Notes under the pieces: generated by a model
The model's input: the letters and a program-made list of their open reading frames with translations, nothing else
Database searches by the model: none
Told to the model about the DNA's origin: nothing
Part shown: piece after piece, positions 61,119-64,000 of the stretch
Position numbering within the stretch: the first letter of the stretch is position 1
How the letters are laid out: each line of letters starts with the position of its first letter
Assembly: GCF_900215465.1 (NCBI RefSeq)
Contig: NZ_OBEH01000004.1
Span: 450,114-514,113, forward strand
Direction: 5' to 3'
DNA: 64,000 nucleotides
Origin: Flagellimonas pacifica
GTDB taxonomy: Bacteria; Bacteroidota; Bacteroidia; Flavobacteriales; Flavobacteriaceae
Translations under genes and position numbers: made by a program

Positions 61119-61417
61119 CAAAAAGCAATAACATATTAAAACTGCTGGAATCACTTGGGTATTTATTCCCGACCGATCCGGAGAGCATAACTGAATTTGA
61201 AAAGCGATATAAGAAAGAAATTGCACAGATCCAGCCCAAGCATTGGGACAATCCCTTAGAGATACTACAGAAAGGCAGAACTGAGCAGCTTCCAATAGAA
61301 AAAGAAGTTGAAAACCCCAGTTACGAAGGTTTGGCGCAAGCCGCTAGGCATGGTAAAACCATTCCAGTTGAGATGAAAAAGAAGATGTTAGAAGACCGTA
61401 ATAATGCTAAAGACTAG
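61115..61417 (+). CDS. Small protein between the sigma factor and the metalloprotease
   Basis: This 100-aa protein starts with GTG in a 4-bp overlap with the sigma gene and ends in a 14-bp overlap with the ImmA/IrrE gene. It is acidic and basic mixed, with no membrane helix. The visible segments are LESLGYLFPTDPESITEFEK and SYEGLAQAARHGKTIPVEMK. It has no recognised family. By position it could be an anti-sigma factor or antitoxin-like substrate of the protease, but this is only a hypothesis. Confidence 0.62.
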   Translation: MTKSNNILKLLESLGYLFPTDPESITEFEKRYKKEIAQIQPKHWDNPLEILQKGRTEQLPIEKEVENPSYEGLAQAARHGKTIPVEMKKKMLEDRNNAKD

Positions 61418-62219
61418 GGAGAAATACCTATCAGGTTCTAGAAAAAAGGAAATCTCTGAACTCGCTGAATTCATTGCGGAAGCATACTGTCCAAACAACT
61501 TGGTAAATCCAGAACTTATTGCACAAGAGAGGGGCATTTCATATAGTGAGAATGATTATGGAAATTACTTTGATGGTTTGATCGAACATCTGAATGACAA
61601 ATTTCATATCTATATCAATACGGGCAGGTTAGGCCATTCATACACTACTAGGGCCAGATACACCTTCGGACATGAACTTGGTCATTATTTTTTGGACGGT
61701 CATAGAAATGCACTTGTCTCCGGTGAAACCCCGGCACACTCCTCATTTACCAATTTCAGATCCGAAATCTACACGGAATGGGAGGCCGATTATTTCTCCG
61801 CCTGCCTTCTAATGCCAGAGAACCGTTTTAAAAAGGACTGCATTGGTCGAAAATTTAGCTTCAATCTTCTCGATGGACTATCAAAAAAATACCAAACGAG
61901 TTTAACGTCCACCTGTATTCGATTTGCCGAAATTGGCAACCACCCTTTGATGATCGTCTATTGTGAAAACAATAAAATCAAATGGTACTGGTACAGTGAG
62001 GACTTTCCATACGTCCACTTACTCCATGGAAAATTCAAAATCCCCAATGATACGACCATTGGAGAATATTTCAATGAAGGTAAAAGATATGAAAGGACAC
62101 AAGAGGTATGGGCAATTGACTGGTTCAATTATGTTCCGAATTATAGAACGAGCCAGAAATTCAAGGAGCATTGTATCCCATATAAGGACAAGGCCTTGAG
62201 CATTATTTGGGAAGATTGA
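61404..62219 (+). CDS. ImmA/IrrE (M78) family metalloprotease
   Basis: This 271-aa protein has the zinc motif HExxH in TFGHELGHYFLDGH, and the third ligand region WEADYFSACLLMP after it. This is the M78 pattern. ImmA cleaves the phage repressor ImmR and IrrE cleaves the repressor DdrO after damage. A C-terminal beta-rich part (about 170-271, YCENNKIKWYWYSEDF) is unlike short ImmA and may sense a signal. It is joined by overlap to the small protein and sigma gene. A role in releasing the sigma factor or its partner after stress is inferred. Confidence 0.87.
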   Translation: MLKTREKYLSGSRKKEISELAEFIAEAYCPNNLVNPELIAQERGISYSENDYGNYFDGLIEHLNDKFHIYINTGRLGHSYTTRARYTFGHELGHYFLDGHRNALVSGETPAHSSFTNFRSEIYTEWEADYFSACLLMPENRFKKDCIGRKFSFNLLDGLSKKYQTSLTSTCIRFAEIGNHPLMIVYCENNKIKWYWYSEDFPYVHLLHGKFKIPNDTTIGEYFNEGKRYERTQEVWAIDWFNYVPNYRTSQKFKEHCIPYKDKALSIIWED

Positions 62220-62283
62220 TTCTTTAGTGGTATTTTAATGACTTAACTTTGATACTCTCCAAAAACAGTATTACGATACATAC

Positions 62284-63621
62284 ATGCCCGAACAACAAAA
62301 CATAGAATGGAAACAATCTTGGCGAGACGAATATTTACAATGGGTCTCTGGATTTGCCAATGCTGATGGCGGTGCAATCTATATTGGAAAAAATGATAAC
62401 GGGGATGTAGTCGGTTTAAGTAATTACAAAAAATTGCTTGATGAGTTGCCAAATAAAATCAGGGATACAACCGGTATCGTGTGCCAGGTTAATCTCCTTG
62501 ATGAAGATGGTAAGTTTTTTATTGAAATACTGGTAGATCCATTTTCTTCGCCTGTGTCCTATAGAGGCAAGTTCTATTTAAGGAGTGGTAGCACGAATCA
62601 GTTGCTCAATGGCGCTTCACTGGAAGATTTTATCCTCAAGAAAGGCAATTTGAGTTGGGACGAAGTAACAGTTCCCAATGCCACTATGGACGATATTGAC
62701 CTCAACGCTATTGAGAGCTTTAAGAACAGTACAATAAAAACAGGTCGTATCCCCTCTATCAAGGAATCGACCACGGACGATTTTATTCTAAAGAATCTTG
62801 GATTAATAGATGATAATGGGACTTTAAACAGGGCAGCCATTCTTTTGTTTGGAAAAGAACCAACAAAATACTTTACCAGTGCTTATCTGAAAATTGGAAA
62901 ATTCGGGGATTCCCCTACCGAACTGCTTTCCCAAGACGTTATTGAAAGTAATGCCTTTGAACTTGCCGACGCAACGATCGAAGTCCTGAACAATAAATAC
63001 ATTGTTAGGGATATCAGTTATGATGGCCTACAAAGAATCGAGACCCCTGAATATCCGTTCGAAGCTCTTCGGGAGGCCTTGTTCAATGCCATTGTCCATC
63101 GTTCCTATCAAGTTACGCCAATCACCATAAGAATTTACGATGATAGGATTGCCATTTGGAACATTGGTGAACTCCCGGAACAACTATCCGCAGAGGATTT
63201 AAAAAAGGAACATGGGTCATACCCTAGAAATAAATTGCTGGCCAATGCTTTTTATAAAGGTGGTCATATCGAGTCATGGGGACGGGGGACATTAAAGATC
63301 ATTGAAGAGTGTAAAAAGCATGGACTTGTTGAACCTCTCATCCATGAACATGGCGGGGGGCTTTCAGTTACCATTTTTAAGGATATATACAATGAAAAGT
63401 ATTTGTCCAAATTGGATTTGAACGATAGACAAAAAATTGCCATTAAAGCTGTCAAAAAAGCTGGCCATATTACGAACCTTGAATATCGGGCATTATTCGA
63501 TATTACCGATAGAACGGTCTTACGGGACGTTGATGAACTAATAAAACTCTCCATATTTAAAAAAGAAGGTGAAGGGAGAGCCACCAAATACGTTATTGAC
63601 ATTAGCGGTTATACCCTTTAG
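62284..63621 (+). CDS. AlbA_2/Schlafen-type ATP-binding protein
   Basis: This 445-aa protein has an N-terminal AlbA_2 domain (NIEWKQSWRDEYLQWVSGFA, then ADGGAIYIGKNDNGDVVGL) and a GHKL-like ATPase part in the middle, with the N-box region LREALFNAIVHRSYQ and GHIESWGRGTLKI. A C-terminal winged helix (LEYRALFDITDRTVLRDVDEL) follows. Such proteins occur in mobile and defence regions and are thought to bind nucleic acid and ATP. It starts 64 bp after the ImmA/IrrE stop in the same direction and may belong to the same accessory unit. Confidence 0.82.
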   Translation: MPEQQNIEWKQSWRDEYLQWVSGFANADGGAIYIGKNDNGDVVGLSNYKKLLDELPNKIRDTTGIVCQVNLLDEDGKFFIEILVDPFSSPVSYRGKFYLRSGSTNQLLNGASLEDFILKKGNLSWDEVTVPNATMDDIDLNAIESFKNSTIKTGRIPSIKESTTDDFILKNLGLIDDNGTLNRAAILLFGKEPTKYFTSAYLKIGKFGDSPTELLSQDVIESNAFELADATIEVLNNKYIVRDISYDGLQRIETPEYPFEALREALFNAIVHRSYQVTPITIRIYDDRIAIWNIGELPEQLSAEDLKKEHGSYPRNKLLANAFYKGGHIESWGRGTLKIIEECKKHGLVEPLIHEHGGGLSVTIFKDIYNEKYLSKLDLNDRQKIAIKAVKKAGHITNLEYRALFDITDRTVLRDVDELIKLSIFKKEGEGRATKYVIDISGYTL

Positions 63622-63633
63622 AAAGCTAATATA

Positions 63634-63709
63634 ATGTCGGGGTTTATGTCGGGATAAAATCCTTATTTCATAGGGGTTTCCGTAAAAATGTCGTGATTAA
63701 TGTCACGAT
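63634..63709 (+). repeat. Two imperfect 22-bp direct repeats after the AlbA_2 gene
   Basis: ATGTCGGGGTTTATGTCGGG (63634-) and ATGTCGTGATTAATGTCACG (63688-) match at 17 of 22 positions and are 54 bp apart. The second contains the palindrome TCGTGAttaatgTCACGA. Read in another frame they give NVGVYVG and NVVINVT, which look like the NVG-rich tail seen in some AlbA_2 proteins. The last 290 bp of the window hold no other feature. Confidence 0.4.
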
Positions 63710-64000
63710 TTTCGATATATGTATAAAGTCACGTTCGGTTTTCTATTTTTTTTTCGAATAGTAGCCAAAACATGAAGTGAAGAGGTCCTATGTGATACAT
63801 TAAAAAGCACAACATCTTAGGCCTTTTTTATCGGCAAATGAGAGTATAATTAAACTTGGGATTTCTTACTCGGGATTCCATTTGGTGTTTTCCTATAAAT
63901 CGTTCGTGGCTGTTGCAGAACTCCGACAAACATCAATTCTTGCTTTTATAAATCTGCTGAAATCCGTAAATTAAAGGTATGCAAGGCAGAAAGAACTATA

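Overview
The window looks like chromosomal DNA of a marine member of the Bacteroidetes, most likely a Flavobacteriaceae (the Maribacter/Zobellia/Muricauda type). The grounds are AT-rich sequence, promoters with the TAnnTTTG -7 box, a fused CcoN-CcoO cbb3 oxidase, a SusC/SusD pair, many SPII lipoproteins, and a run of secreted sulfatases with a sialidase and a beta-propeller glycosidase. Species cannot be named from the sequence alone.

1-16.4 kb, microaerobic respiration block. A partial glutamate-cysteine-ligase-like gene is followed by hemN and a universal stress protein gene. A leftward cbb3 cytochrome oxidase cluster (ccoI, a DoxX-like gene, ccoS, ccoNO, ccoQ, ccoP, ccoG, ccoH, a SafE/TauE-like gene, a CoA-transferase) starts next to a divergent Crp/Fnr regulator gene and a second universal stress protein gene. 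A 12-bp palindrome TGAYAnTTRTCA sits upstream of hemN, between ccoI and the regulator, and upstream of the second stress gene. Its spacing to the -7 box is identical at each, which points to one FNR-type regulon.

16.4-39.3 kb, scavenging block. It holds a serine racemase/threonine dehydratase-like enzyme, aldose 1-epimerase, sialidase, a MocR regulator divergent from a D-amino-acid gene set (DAPDH-like dehydrogenase, D-amino acid transaminase, N-acyl-D-amino-acid deacylase), a SusC/SusD pair with an M14 carboxypeptidase, four sulfatases in a row and a divergent glycosidase. A decayed copy of the aldose epimerase lies at 31.35-31.60 kb.

39.4-50.8 kb, stress and membrane block. A MarR regulator is followed by small membrane proteins, lipoproteins with dimeric alpha/beta-barrel (ABM-like) folds, cytochrome b561, cardiolipin synthase, an AI-2E-family permease, a P1B-4 metal ATPase and a UbiA-like protein. 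A second palindrome family (TTTGYTATGRCAAW) marks the MarR gene and both ABM-like lipoprotein genes.

50.9-57.7 kb, integration scar. It contains a tRNA-Leu 3' remnant, a tyrosine integrase, two 977-bp IS982-type elements in opposite orientation (both transposase genes broken) flanking a decayed surface-glycan locus, and a tRNA-Met 3' remnant. Three integrase-type promoters with tandem ACC repeats are visible, but only one integrase gene survives.

57.9-64 kb, accessory block. A DUF488 gene is followed in the same frame by a second conserved gene with no ordinary start codon. Then come a DUF1508 protein with a 58-aa partner and, divergent across a perfect 19-bp dyad, an overlapping three-gene operon: sigma factor, ~100-aa protein, ImmA/IrrE metalloprotease. 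An AlbA_2/Schlafen-type ATP-binding protein ends the window. The sigma/ImmA cassette and the DUF488 pair are the best candidates for undescribed systems here.
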